DNA from: Vanilla planifolia | Taxonomy: Eukaryota; Streptophyta; Magnoliopsida; Asparagales; Orchidaceae | DNA: 64,000 bases | NCBI GenBank assembly: GCA_023846275.1 | Contig: CM043870.1 | Coordinates: forward strand, 3,471,527 to 3,535,526 | Reading direction: 5' to 3' | Notes under the pieces: model-generated | What the model was told of the DNA's origin: nothing | Databases searched by the model: none | The model's input: only the letters and a program-made list of their open reading frames with translations | Program-made: the position numbers and the translations under genes | Shown: piece by piece, positions 44,658 to 57,269 of the stretch | How positions within the stretch are numbered: position 1 is the stretch's first letter | How the letters are laid out: each line of letters starts with the position of its first letter

Positions 44658-47600
44658 TTACTGCTCTGTAGGAAGGTTATTATTCACCCATGCTGAATAA
44701 CCTCCAGCAACATCTACCACAGCATTAAAACCCTGTGACAAAAGCCAAAAAAATGCTGTATCACACGCAGTTTATATGATCACCTCGAGTTGGGTGCAGC
44801 ATGGAAGGTAAGGATTACCATAGAGGAAAGCTCGGCTGCAGCCATTAGTGAGCGTCGACCACTTTGGCACCCCTGCAGTGAAGTAACGGGGAATAAGGCA
44901 AGATATGCATAATACTTGTAGAGAAAAGGCTAAGAATGATAAGGTACAATTAGTATTTCATCATCTTTTCTGAAAGCTTTTGCGACTTCATTCAGAAAAT
45001 TTGGGTTCCTTGTCATCCCTGTAAGAAGAAAGGTAAGTCCTGGGTTACAAAATAAGCGTTCATACTACATGTAAAATGGATTTCAGAGGTACTGCATCAT
45101 GAACACTTGGATCATATTCATCAAATCTGGAAGGTTATATTTCATTATCAAACAACTATAATGCATCTTATCTTCAACCTTTGCCACTCTTGTGAAGTGA
45201 AGCAAAAAAGACCAAGCTGCCAAGATTATGACCACTAATTTTTCCGAATGTTAAAAAAAACTAGTTTGTAAACAGTTTCAATTGCTATGTGTTGCAAGGG
45301 ACTACAGTATTTTGCTTCATGAACACCTGGATCATATTATCAAATCTGTTGGGTGGTATTTTTGTTATCAAATAACTATAATGCACCTTATTTTCATGCT
45401 TTGCTTTTCTTGTGAAATGAAGCAAAAAAGGCCAAGCTGCCAAGATTCTGACCCAATAAAATACATTAACTTTTCCAAATGTTGAAAAAAACAAATAGTT
45501 TGTAAACAACTTTGATTGTTGTGTGTTACAAGGGACTATGGTATTTTGCTTCATGAACACCTAGATCATATCATCAAATCTGTTGGGTAGTATTTTCATT
45601 ATCAAACAACTATAATGCATCTTATCTTCATCCTTTGCTTCCTTTGTTAAATGAAGCAAAAACGACCAAACTGCCAAGATTCTAACCCAATAAAATACAC
45701 TAACTATTCCAAATATTGATAAAAAAAAAGTTTGTAGATAGCTTTGATTGCTGTGTTGTAAAGGACTAGGGTATTTTGCTCCATGAACACGAGATCATAC
45801 CATCAAATCTATTGAGTGATATTTTTGTTATCAAACAATTAAAATGCACCTTATCTTCATCCTTTGCTTCCCTTGTGAAGTGAAGTAAAACAAGGCTAAA
45901 CTGCCAAGATTCTAACCGAATAAAATACACTAACTATTTCAAATTTTGAAATAAAAAAAAACAAATAGTTTGTAAATAGCTTTGATTGTTGTGTTGTAAA
46001 GGACTATGGTATTTTGCTCCATGAACGCAATATCATATCATCAAATCTGTTGAGCGATATTTTTGTTATCAAACAATTATAATGTACCTTATCTTCATCC
46101 TTTGCTTCCCTTGTGAAGTGAAGCAAAAAAGGCCTAAGTGTCAAGATTTTGAACCATTAAAATACACTCAACTTTTCGAAATGTTGAAAACAAAATAAAT
46201 AGTTGGTAAGCAGCTTTGATTGGTAGGTGTTGCAAGTAACTATGGTATTTTGCTTCATAAACACCTGGATCACATTCATCAAATCTGTTGTCAGTATTTT
46301 AGTTATCAAATAACTATAATGCACGTTTATCTTCATCCTTCGCTTCCCTCATAAAGAGAAGCAAAAAAGACTACCAAGATTTTGACCCAATAAAATAAAC
46401 TAACTCTCCAAATGTTAAAAAAAAAAACAAATTGTTTGTAATCAGCTTTGATTGCTATGTGTTGCAAGGGCTATAGTATTTTGCTTCAAAAACACCTAGA
46501 TCATATTCCTCAAATCTGTTGGTGGTTTTTTCATTATCAAATAATTATAATGCACTTTTATCTTCATCCTTTGTTTCCCTCATAAAGAGAAGCAAAAAAG
46601 ACTACCAACATTTTGACCCGATAAAATAAACTAACTTTCCAAATGTTGAAAAAAAAAAACAAATCGTTTGTTATCAGCTTTGATTGCTATGTGTTGCAAG
46701 GGACTATGGTATTTTGCTTCATAAACACCTAGATCATATTCCTCAAATCTGTTGGTGGTTTTTTTGTTATCAAATAACTATAATGCACCTTTATCTTCAT
46801 CCTTTGCTTCCCTCATAAAGAGAAGCAAAAAAGACTACCAACATTTTGACCCAATAAAATAAACTAACTTTCCAAATGTTGTAAAAAAAAAAAAAAACAA
46901 ATCGTTTGTAATCAGCTTTGATTGCTATGTGTTGCAAGGGACTATGGTATTTTGCTTCATAAACACCTAGATCATATTGAGGAATCTGTTGGTGGTTTTT
47001 TCATTATCAAACAACTATAATACACCTTATCTTCATCCTTTGAATCCCTTGTAAAGTGAAGCCAAAAAGGCCAAGCTATTAAGATTCTAACCTTATAAAT
47101 TATACTAACTTCTCCAAATGTTGAAAAAAAAGACAAATCGTTTTTAGACGGCTTTGATCACTACAAGGGGATGGTATCAACCTCTTTGCATGAGATGTAA
47201 GGATAGTAAAAACTGTTACATAGACAACGTTGTTTTTAAAGCAAAAAGTTTAACCATTACTAAAGGGAGCCTAAATATCATATATTTAAACTGCTGTTAT
47301 ATGAAAAAGAAAATAGTAAATATAAAAGCTCATTGGTGGTCAACCACGAAACTAGTTCAAAACCCTAATGTAAGAGTTTTCCTCACAAAGCGGGACATAA
47401 TTGATGAGAGCATGCATGTGTGCACTAGTAACAAACCTAAAAAATTTGCTATTTCATTGTTTTCTTAAAGATGTCCACAATAGAAAAAATTATCCGCAAT
47501 GAATTCATCAGCCTCCTCCTAAATGTTGGAGAATGATTCAAAATCTCAAATAGAAGTGGGAACCATTCCATGAGAACATCAAGAAGGAAATCCTATGCTT

Positions 47601-50600
47601 CTTGTTTTCCTGCATGAAAGCAAAGATCATCTAATTCACCATGGGGACCATCTTTGTCCTTAAGTTCTCTAGAAGTCAGGGCATGGTTGTCATATGGAGA
47701 ATGATTCAAAATCTCAACTAGAAGTGGGAAACATTTCATCAGAACGTCAAGGAGGAAATCCTGTGCTTCTTGTTTTCCTTCGTAAATGCAAAGAACATCA
47801 AATTTACTATCAGGACCATCTTTGTCCTTCAAGTTCTCTAGAAGTCGGGGGGAATGTTCGTCATTTAAAGGTTAAGCAAGACATGAGAATAATGAGCAAT
47901 GATTGGCAATGAATGGGAGAGGAGAAAAGTGCATTCTCTTTGTAGTTGTTGCCACTTCCTCACAACATAATTGCATGAACACAAATATAAAATGTGGACA
48001 AGTCTAACAAAAAAGAAGCTATCTGTTTGTAACATAGCTAAAGCCAATGGCAAACTAAATGGTGAGACAAAGAGAGACTAACATCTCATCAATAGGGTGC
48101 AATATTAGATGGAGGAAAATGATTACAAATATATGCAATATGGTGAGATTGTGGATGCAAGCCTAATTGGTAATGGAGGGATGCAAGTAAAAGACCTAAG
48201 CGAATCATGGAGTTTCCAAATTGGGAGGTCTTGAGATAAATGGAAGGCAATTTGAAAGGAGTTAAGAAGGCTCAAGTATAGATCTTGAGAAGGGGCTATT
48301 GAGAAGATTTGAATTGTAGCTCGAAGCATATTACAGTATTGAGAGAACCTTGTGCAACAAGGTGGAGGTCTTGAGAGAGATGTCTTAGAAGAGATTTGAC
48401 ATTTGTGAAGCAATCACAAAGGGTGCCAAAGTATTTTGGTCCTCAAGAAGGGATCTCAAGTGTTTGATGTTCTCAAGGAGCATGTACAAGGTATTGATTA
48501 GAATTTTTAAGGGGTGTGACCTGCTTGAGATAAAGGTCTTAAAGGGCTTGCTACAATCTTTGCTTGTGGATGTCTCAATGTAGCCAAAATAAAACTCGAA
48601 TTGTGCTCTCCAAGTTCATTGAGACAATTAGTAGCTAAACCAAATCAAGCCATAACTTGTGAGCAATTTTTGGACTTATTGCAATTGGGTTTCGCTCAAA
48701 CCATAAAACTAGAACTTCTAAAAAAATTTTGTTTGCTTTCCATCATATTTTAAATCATTGAATTCTGAGATGTGTGGAAGAAGTTGCGCTTATTTTACCA
48801 AAAGTTATGCAAGTGTCAAAGGATACGCATACAATTTGATTTAAATTTTATAAATTTGGGTTTTGCTTGAGATATGAATTTTAGAGGGTGGGGATTTAGA
48901 CTATATCTCTTTATTAATCTGATAAGATTTAATCTTTTGTGATTATTTCTTCATATATTATGTTAAGAGTTTTAAACATTATAAAGAAATCATTGGGAGA
49001 GTTATTTATATCTTAGATGAACTAAGTGGGAGTTATTTTTCAAGATCAAGAATGTGAGAGATTTTGTTTTACGAACCTTGGCTTCTAAGATTGTTTGAGT
49101 CTCAACTTGTTGCTGAGAGAGGTTTATTGGCTTCAAGGTGTTGTTGGGAGAGTTTAAAACTACTTTATAATAGATTATTTAGGTATCATCTAATTTGTTA
49201 GGATTGGAATTTCTTTATATTACGTTGTGTTTTTTTTACAGTTGTTGTATTCTTTATTCTTACTATTGCAACTTTTTTATTGCTACTCTATTAAGATCGA
49301 ATTATCTTATACCTGAGCAAACCCAATATCAAATTAGATTCTTGATAATAGTGTGTAGATCCTACCTATGAGAGAGTCTGATGAGTAAATAAGTAAAGTT
49401 TTTATTTGTATATTGTCATGTTGAAAAGTGGGAGAATTATGTAGAATATAAGCAACATAGGAAAAGAAATGGCACTGAAACGAGAGTCGTCAAGATTGTT
49501 GGAATAATAAACAGCTTTGCAACTTCTCATGGAGATGGTGTGAAAAAGGGAGAAAATTGCACCTACCTTGATGAACCACTAGTCGGTAGAGACAAGTCCA
49601 CTTCAAGGATAAGATGGACTAGCAATATTACCTGAGGAGGGAGACCCTCAAGAGATGGCAATGGCTATCATAATGATGCAGCCTTGGGTGGTGTCCTACT
49701 ACATTTCAAGGTGAAAGCATGAGTTGACATCCCAACCTATAGAGGGGAGACTAACATGAAGGAATTGGACACTTGGCTAGATCAGTTTGAGACTTATTTC
49801 TCCATTTGTGGATATAGTAGTTTCAATAAAATTTATTTTGCAAAGTTAACCCATCAATAACATGGTGGAACAATCGTCTATGTTTTCGTGCTATACACAG
49901 TTATAGATAGAGCCAATTTAAGCAGGTACTATAAGATGAGTTTTATCTCATGGGCTGCAAGAAATCTCGATGGACAGGCAACATACACTAATGAATCTAC
50001 AAGAGAAAAAAGCCCTAAACATTTATTTGTCCTACTTGCCTTCTTGCATTGCCATGGAATTGTCTCTCTTTCCCTTTACAAGTCTCAAATAGGTAAATAT
50101 ACTTACAATTTTCATCAAGAATAGGACGAGAAAAAAAACCCAAGAAGGGGCTTCAAAAGCAAGAGCAAAAAAAAGGAGTCCCTCAAGGCAGATGCTTCTA
50201 ATTTTTCTAAAATCTACTTGTATCACTATTGCTAAAAGCCCAACCATACCAAAAAGCATTGCCAAGAACTGCATCTCAATTTGAGAAAAAAGAATAACAT
50301 GTAAGATGATAAATAAGACAAGAAGATTGTTAGCGGTACTACAGAAAAGAATGTGGTTCTTAATGGGTTGAAGAAAGTTGACCTGAGTTTTTCTTTGATG
50401 GTAATGACTAAAAGCAAGTACAAGAAAGCTACTGAGGAACCAAATGTATAGAACACTCATGGGGAGTTATTTTGTATTTGGATCCAAGTGAATAAAAAAA
50501 GCTAGCAAAAACTATCTATGACACTGGATGCCAACGAAATCTTATTACTATGATTTTAGTGAAGAGGTTTAGTTTGGAGAAGATACCACATCCACATCCA

Positions 50601-53504
50601 TGCACAATAAGCTGAATTCATTATCAGGTAGGTAGATGTTAAGATAGAGGCAATATCAATTGAAATTTATTATCACTTAGAGTTCATTAATAAGGTGGCA
50701 TGTGACATGATACCACTTGTCAAGTGATATTTGGTAATTGGTATATGTGAGACCATGGTGTCATTTATTTTTGATAACAACATATAATGAAAGTGAGGAA
50801 GATAGGACTTATCAACACAATGGAGATTGAGAAGAGTAACCTAAAAGAGTTGTACAAGGACTTGTGTTAGGTACGTTAGTTCACTCTGTAGGTAGAAACA
50901 AAACTATTGACAAATGCATTGACAAGTGGAACGTGAAGACTACTTACAGAAGTTAGTTTTAAGGGGGGAGACTTCAAAGGATATTGTGCGACCTACAAGA
51001 CGGCGATAAATACTAAAAGAGATAATCGAAGTTTTGTTGACAATTGGACTTTGTTAACTAAGAGCATAAGAACTCACAAGAGCATGTTCCTCTTTCATAA
51101 GAAAGGTGGTTGATACAAGCAGATCATGAAGTTCTCGAGGAGGTTTCAAGATGAATGAAAAGAAGCTTAAGAGGAAGTTGTAGGCCCTTAGGTCTTGAAG
51201 AGTATGAAGGAGATCTTAAGAAGGGATTTCTAAAAAGATTTGTTGTGGCTCAAGGAAGATGTCTTGCGAGATGTTTGACTTTCATGAAGATATCGCAAGG
51301 GATCAAGGTGTTTTGGTACTCGAGGAATCTTGAGGTAGTTGGTGGTCACAAGGGGTATGTTCAAGGTGTTGATTGGAACTCTCAAGAGGCATGACCTATT
51401 GAAGTTTGAGGTCTCAATGAGCTTGCTATGTCCTTTGGAAAAAATGGGAAGCACTCTTGAATATCTTCAAGTGGCCAAAATAAAGCTTTAATAGTATTCT
51501 CAATCAACTTGGAAATGCCACAAGGATCTTAGACAATGATGTAGAGTTTTGACGTAGTTAAAATTAAATGAGGTCTAGCCTATCTTTTTTTTATTTGAAT
51601 CTAACATCTTATATTATGAAATCAAATTACAAAAATACACTACCAAAAATCTAATTACAGTTATTAACCAAATTCCTATTTACTTGTAAAACTTTTTAAA
51701 TTGAAATAACTGAAACCCTACTATATTTATGTTAGAATACACATATGAAGAATAATCTTATATTAAATCTTCTATAAATTGTGGTGTTAATATAAAAAGT
51801 AATAATTTTAATCAATTAGATTAAACTTTTGAATTGATAGATATCATTCATGTTTTGACCCAATTATAAGTCTTCATAGTATTACTCTTCTTAAAAAATG
51901 ATATCAGAGTCAAATTAATTCATTGAGAATCAAGAAATGCAATTAAAAAATGTATGTAATGAAAACATACCCAAAATTGGTCTAATAGAACTACTAGGGT
52001 GGTAGAACTGAAGGTAACTATTTAACAAAGCTAAAGGCAATGATTCAACAGAGTCAACATGGCAAAAAAGCCGAAGCAATGGATCAATAGACCCCAAAGG
52101 GTGACATAATCAAAGGTGATGATTTAGATGAGCCGACATAGTAATAGAGCTAAAGGCAATGGCTCAAAAGAGTGGAAGGAAAGGATTTGACAAAGCTAAT
52201 GTTGATAGTTCTGATAAGGCCGATCAGGCATACAGCCGATGTCAATTGTTTTGACAGAGCAAACGATAAGACTAGCAAAACCAATGATACATACATTTGA
52301 TGTTTTAAAATATTATCAGAGAGATCATGGAGCCAACATTGTAGAGTAATTCTCATCTTATGTTAAGGTTTGTTAAAATAAATATAGAGAATAGTCTCAC
52401 AATAGACATCCAACAACTAACTATGATGTTGATATGCAAAGTGATGATTTTAATCTAATAATTTTCCTTGTTAGGTGTTACTTGTATACTGAACTCAACT
52501 TGAGCCTTTAAGATGATACTCACTTAAATTATAATGTCTTATTCGTAATTTTTATTAGTTAATGTCTCATAAAATAATGACCTTAGGCTTAATCCATACA
52601 TAAGTAGATTGAAAATATTCCATGCAAAGTTTGATATATGCATATATCCACTTCCATCTTCCTATAAATAAGATGCTACCAGAAATTTTGCACAATACAA
52701 TAAAATATCTTAAGAGCACACAAAAATTGGTGCAAAAGTATGACCCTTCTTTCTTACAATACTAATGAAACAATGTAAGTGACACAAGTTCTAAACTTGT
52801 GTATGCCACTTTGCTAAACGACGGACAACAAAATTTGTGCCACCATTGACAGAAATCCAAAGAAAGGTTGCAGCACAAATGAAATTGATTTACACTTGCC
52901 AGATCAATCTAGTCTACTTGAACAAGCAGTTCATTAGGAAAAAGGCCAGAAAAGAAGTATTATCTTAAGGGCAAGAGATCTCACTTAAATCAAACAATAA
53001 TCGCAACTAATGAATCTCATACAAAACAAAGAAAGGAGCAATATACCAAAAGTACCTGATCCGACCTTGAGCAAGAAAGGGATATTCATGGCCCCTACCA
53101 CATGGCCGGCATTGAACTCATCAACCGTTCTATAGAACTCACAATAGATTTAACAAACGAACAAGGATAGAAGAACTCTAAACCACTCATTGAACAACAA
53201 ATAAAGCTCACGGATAAGGTCATAATTTCCAACGATATACCTTACATCTAGATAACGGTGCCCAGCTTGCAGGAGCTCATGTGCAACACGAACGGGCACT
53301 GAGGTCGGCACTGCGGCCTCCTGGCCATCGTCTGAGACCGAATCCCTAACGCTGACACCAACCGGAGCAACTCATCAAAAACAAGGTGGCCGGGAAACAA
53401 AAACAAAGTCATCGGAAAACCCAATACCTTGAAAAGCGCCGGTAATGGCTCTCTCCCTGGAGAACGTTATTCCGTGGGACAAACAGCATCGACGAGAAGA
53501 GCAT
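44658..53504 (-). CDS. Single-domain rhodanese / thiosulfate sulfurtransferase (STR16/STR18-DIN1 type), six exons, 153 aa
   Basis: Exons (minus strand): 53428-53504, 53241-53351, 53056-53129, 44948-45018, 44819-44872, 44658-44732. Every junction is GT-AG, all phases agree and the 462-nt CDS is open from ATG 53504-53502 to TAA. Exon 1 (MLFSSMLFVPRNNVLQGESH) looks like a short plastid or mitochondrial transit peptide. The rhodanese domain starts VPVRVAHELLQAGHRYLDVR, continues TVDEFNAGHVVGAMNIPFLL, has the catalytic loop CQSGRRS (Cys persulfide carrier, CxxGxR type) and ends DVAGGYSAWVNNNLPTE. Family members move sulfane sulfur from thiosulfate or 3-mercaptopropionate-type donors to thiol acceptors; the DIN1/SEN1 relatives are senescence- and dark-induced. 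Intron 3 is 8037 bp and is filled with a tandem array and a gypsy fossil. There is no sign of inactivation in the exons. Confidence 0.9.
45095..47160. repeat. Tandem array of about nine 234-bp units inside the rhodanese intron
   Basis: Units are marked by TAGTTTGTAAAC-like words at about 45262, 45496, 45729, 45966, 46200, 46432, 46664, 46902 and 47138 (spacing 231-238 bp), with a partial first unit from 45095. Each unit carries TATTTTGCTTCATGAACACC, AACTATAATGCACCTTAT and TTTGCTTC..GAAGCAAA, an 8-bp inverted repeat that could fold as a hairpin. Units from 46432 to 47138 are more alike (TCGTTTG variant, CATAAAGAGAAGC), pointing to later amplification of that end. No protein coding is conserved. 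Confidence 0.9.
47500..47880 (-). pseudogene. Two-copy 168-bp in-frame repeat, exon-like fragment
   Basis: ATGATTCAAAATCTCAA recurs at 47533 and 47701, so the unit is 168 bp or 56 codons. On the minus strand each unit reads LKDKDGPDSKFDVLCIYEGK, then QEAQDFLLDVLMKCFPLLVE and ILNHSP. The second unit has TAG in place of the Gln codon after EGKQEA. The divisibility by three and the conserved reading suggest a duplicated exon of a host gene that landed in this intron. I do not recognise the protein. Confidence 0.45.
48180..51550 (+). mobile_element. Ty3/gypsy fossil with two diverged LTR regions, inside the rhodanese intron
   Basis: A 5' LTR-like region (about 48180-49340) and a 3' one (about 51120-51550) share words such as GAGATGTCTTAGAAGAGATT against GAAGATGTCTTGCGAGATGT, GTATTTTGGTCCTC against GTGTTTTGGTACTC, and AAGGTATTGATTAGAA against AAGGTGTTGATTGGAA. 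The inside (49.55-50.95 kb) keeps Gag words (VDIPTYRGETNMKELDTWLD, QFETYFSICGY) and a protease-like DTGCQRNLITMILVKRFSLE near 50.52 kb. The rest of pol is missing. Strongly decayed with many breaks; old, judged from the LTR divergence. Confidence 0.7.
51720..52480 (+). mobile_element. Possible TRIM-like element
   Basis: GTTAGAATACACATATGAAG and GTTAAAATAAATATAGAGAA-type repeats near 51730 and 52370, both followed by GATGTTGATAT/GGTGTTAATAT and GATTTTAATC/AATTTTAATC words, could be short LTRs. TGATATCAGAGTC at 51900 resembles a primer site. The inside has repeated ..AAGGCAATGGCTCAA-like words (GCAATGATTC, GCAATGGATC, GCAATGGCTC) and no coding. Confidence 0.35.
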
Positions 53505-56500
53505 GGGGCGTGCAGATGATGAAAAACTGAAAAGGCCGCGTCAAGGACGAAGAAACAAAAAGAAATCAGAAGACGCTTGAGGAAGAGAAGAGGGACAGGC
53601 TATACCTCTTGAAAATTGCACATGGTTGGGCGATGGGAAGAGGGAAACGAACCAAAGCTGCCATTGTACACAATCAATCTCTAGCTTCTTTGTGTTCTTG
53701 GTGGATGCATAAGCCGAAATCAAGCGTCAAAATCGACCTATGCGAATGCAGAAGAGGTCAGTTGATCTTCCAAAGCAGAACAAAAGGCAAAACACACACC
53801 AATAATTCTATTATTTGCATTTGTACCTACCAAGTAACGGTCAAAAAAGTTTCTTTTTATTTTTTAAAGATAAACCTTTTAATTTTTTTGAATAGATGTA
53901 TTAAAAACGTTTATTATAAAAAAAAATTTAAGTAGATAGGAGTTTTTTCTAAATTTCTTCAAATAATATTAAAAATTTTATTTTTTTTTTCAATACAAAA
54001 ACTAATTTACTAATTTTATAATGTCAATTGCTATAAAAAGCTTCTTTACATATATATTATCAACTTTACAATAAAACGTAACATCCATACATTTAATACC
54101 AACTTATTTAATAATTAGTATAATATTAATCAATAATTATGTAAAATCAACTAGAAATCATTATATCAAAATTAACCCTCCACTTGAACTTACATTGTGA
54201 AAAGTTGTTCACATTTATTATAAACTAGTTAGTGTTTATATTATATTGAATAAAGTGACATATTTAGAGACATCATTTCATAAATATTTTACAAAATTAT
54301 TTTCAAAAAATATTATTAATAAATCAATCATCAAAATACAACTATTATTAGCTCTCTTATCGACGTATTATTAGCTCTCTTATCGACGTATCATTAGTAC
54401 ACGAGCTCTATTCGCCCATCTTTCAGTCATCTTATCCCATCCAAGGTTAGTAGACTTGACTAAAGTACAATGTAGAATAGAACTAATTAAATCTTTTCAA
54501 AGATCCCATAAAAATGTTTATAATAAAATCGTCACTTAAATCTCACTATGTTTTTTGCAACAAATTTGTTAAGAAAAAGAAGCACTTTCCTAATTTTTGA
54601 AGCTTTATCCTAATTTAAAAGTCGACGCACGTTTCTTGATGAGTTATTGTAAGTTTTCCTTTCTATTTTTTGTCGTATGAAGGTCATAGACAACAAATTG
54701 TGAAAGAAGGAACACTAAGATAAAGAAAATTGACATTGTGTTTGATATAATTATTGTCGAATATTTAGTTAATTAATAAAATTTATACTTAAAAAATTAT
54801 TTAAAATATTATTAGAATTGTATATATTTAGTTAATATGTTGTTGAATGATGTCTAATACAATAATTGTACTTTAAAATGGTTGAAATAGTTTTTATTTC
54901 TTGATAAAAATAAAACATCTTTTAATATTATTTGAAAAAATATAGAATAGAATTGCATTTGTGTATTTCATTCGAATTTTAATCTCTTATATTGAAAAAA
55001 TACGATTTAAAATATTAATTACCATTTGAAAAAATAAGTTTATAAAAAAATGAAAAATAAAAACAACATACAAAATAAAACTTTAACAAACATCTTCAAC
55101 CAAAACTTCTTCAAAGCATATATGTATATTTTATTGTATAATTTATTTATATTTTATTGAAACCCATAAATAAATTTCATTACTCTTTAGGAATTACATT
55201 TGTTATAACTTAATCGATTTGTGTTTGGAACTAAGTATGATTTAATTAACAACTTTAAGCTAAATAAATTTGTTTAATTATCTAATAATCAGCTTCATTT
55301 GAATAAAAAAATTATATAAGAAGATGAAAACATAATCTATTTTTCTAAAATAATTATTTTTATATTTTTCAAAAATAATTTTATTGAATAAATCAACAAT
55401 AGCTTGAATTTCTATCCTCTAAAAAGATTCAATATTCTAAAAGACTAAACTATACAAAATTATCTCTTGTAATTCTCTCTAGTTATATAAACTTCATGAA
55501 CCACATCTAAGAGAATGAGAGAAAATATTGAAAAATAATTTATGGATCCAAATTATATTCACAAAAAAAAAAAAAAAATTGGAGGCTAGTCATGCCTACA
55601 TGTTGCTTTCCACTTAAATTCTATAAGAACTCTTTCATCATTTTTTTATATTTTTTAAATTAAAAAATAATTTATTATTCATATATTAAGTTTATTTTTT
55701 ATATCACATTTCAATTATAATTTATCATACATCTTCACTTCACTAGTCTTGATACATTTTCATCTCTCATCCTAGTTTAATTGAAATCATTAAAATAAAT
55801 AAAATATTAATGATTTTTTAGAAGACATTATGATAAAATAATATAAAAAAAATGATGAAGACATTATCAAGGTGTGATAAAATGAAAATAATAGCTTCTA
55901 ATGTTATGAAATATCTTAGTATTCTCATTATACATTTCTTATCACATATTCTTATATCATTATACTCATCATTTTTAAAGCTTAACGATAGTTAAGTCAA
56001 ACAAAGTCTAAATAAGTTTGTAAAAATTGTTTGATAATTTAAGAAAAAAAATAATTATTTAATCTCAAAAAATAATACAAGAAAATAACAAAAATATATT
56101 TTAAATCACAATCAAATGGAAACAAACTTCACTATCTCATCAAGAGTAAAGTGATATTAAAGAATTGCATTTGATCATTCAAAAAGAAAAAAAAAATATA
56201 CTCATACAATAATTCAAAAAAAAACTAATAATAGTTGATTTTATTTTTTTAAAAGAATTTATTAAATCCAAAATAAATAAAAAATCTTTTACACCAAATT
56301 TTAATTTTTTTAATTAAAAAAATTAAATATTACAATAATTTTTTCATCAAAATTTTATTTTCTCATGTGAATTTTATATGTGAATTTTATAAATATTTTT
56401 AAATAAAAGAACCTACAATTATGGCGGTATGGTTGGTAATAAATATGTGCAGAAAAGTAAATCTACTGAGGGAATATTTTGGTGAAGAAATTAATGAGGG

Positions 56501-56989
56501 AACCTTTGTCTGCTGCGTTTTAAAAGCGCCAAATTAATGCTTCCTTATCTCTTTTTAGCTTTTGGCTGTTCTCTGTTTCCACGTTGACCGTTTTCTCTCA
56601 TCAATGGACATTTACTAGATAAAATACCATTTTTAAATAAATAAAATATTTTATATTTTTTAACTTTTCTAATATAAAACAATTTCTTAAATTTTAAAAT
56701 CTTTTAAAAAATTAATAATCATTGAAAACGATTTTGAAATCAATTTTTATTTTTTTAATTTATGCTTAAAAATATGCTTTTCATAACTTCACTTATAAAA
56801 AAAAATTATAATAAAACTGTTTCTTGCTTAAAAAAAGTTTTTATCTCTTTTTTTATTATTAATTTTGTAGAAGAGAAAACAATAATATTCATAAACATAA
56901 CCTTAATGCCAAAGCTCAAATTTAGTTCATTTAAATGAATATATTATTCTTTAAAAAAAAATAAGTTATAAATGTTAAGAAAAAAGAGA
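53505..56989. other. Upstream region of the rhodanese gene and AT-rich intergenic DNA
   Basis: 53.51-53.80 kb is GC-richer and should contain the rhodanese 5' UTR and promoter; I see no distinct TATA box. From 53.85 to 56.4 kb the DNA is strongly AT-rich with poly(A)/poly(T) tracts and no gene. 56.5-56.6 kb is briefly GC-richer (CTGCGTTTTAAAAGCGCC). Confidence 0.5.
54343..54388. repeat. 23-bp tandem duplication
   Basis: TATTATTAGCTCTCTTATCG plus ACG starts at 54343 and again at 54366, perfect. A third partial TATCATTAG follows. Confidence 0.85.
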
Positions 56990-57009
56990 AATTAAGTTGA
57001 AAAGATTAC

Positions 57010-57169
57010 CTAGATATTGACACGACTCAATCAAACCATTCAAGGCATGAGATAAGCAACCATGTCCGACGCTCTGAGTGAGTCGAGCCAACATCAAGGT
57101 AGCCCTTTCATGGTGCTCGAGCACAAAAGCCAAAGCTTCATCCTCCGTAGAGAGGGAGCTCTTCAAGTG
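57010..57169 (-). CDS. Candidate exon of an unidentified gene
   Basis: On the minus strand an open, GC-richer stretch encodes KSSLSTEDEALAFVLEHHER, ATLMLARLTQSVGHGCLSHA and LNGLIESCQYL, then meets a splice-donor-like G|GTAATC at 57010. No in-frame ATG is near the start (the nearest ATG, at 57167, is in another frame), and upstream is a pyrimidine-rich 5'-UTR-like stretch. Helix-like composition. I do not recognise the family. It could be a real first or internal exon or a captured gene fragment. Confidence 0.3.
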
Positions 57170-57269
57170 GCATTTGCCAAGAAAGAAAGAACAATCAAAT
57201 GAGGGAACAAGAGAGAAGGGAAGTGATGAGCAAGAGATGGAGCAATAGCGAGAATCCCTTGCTTGGATT

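Noticed and set aside
45095-47160. CRISPR-like or minisatellite gene array
   Set aside because: Whole 234-bp units repeat without unique spacers, in plant nuclear DNA inside an intron. It is an ordinary tandem array.
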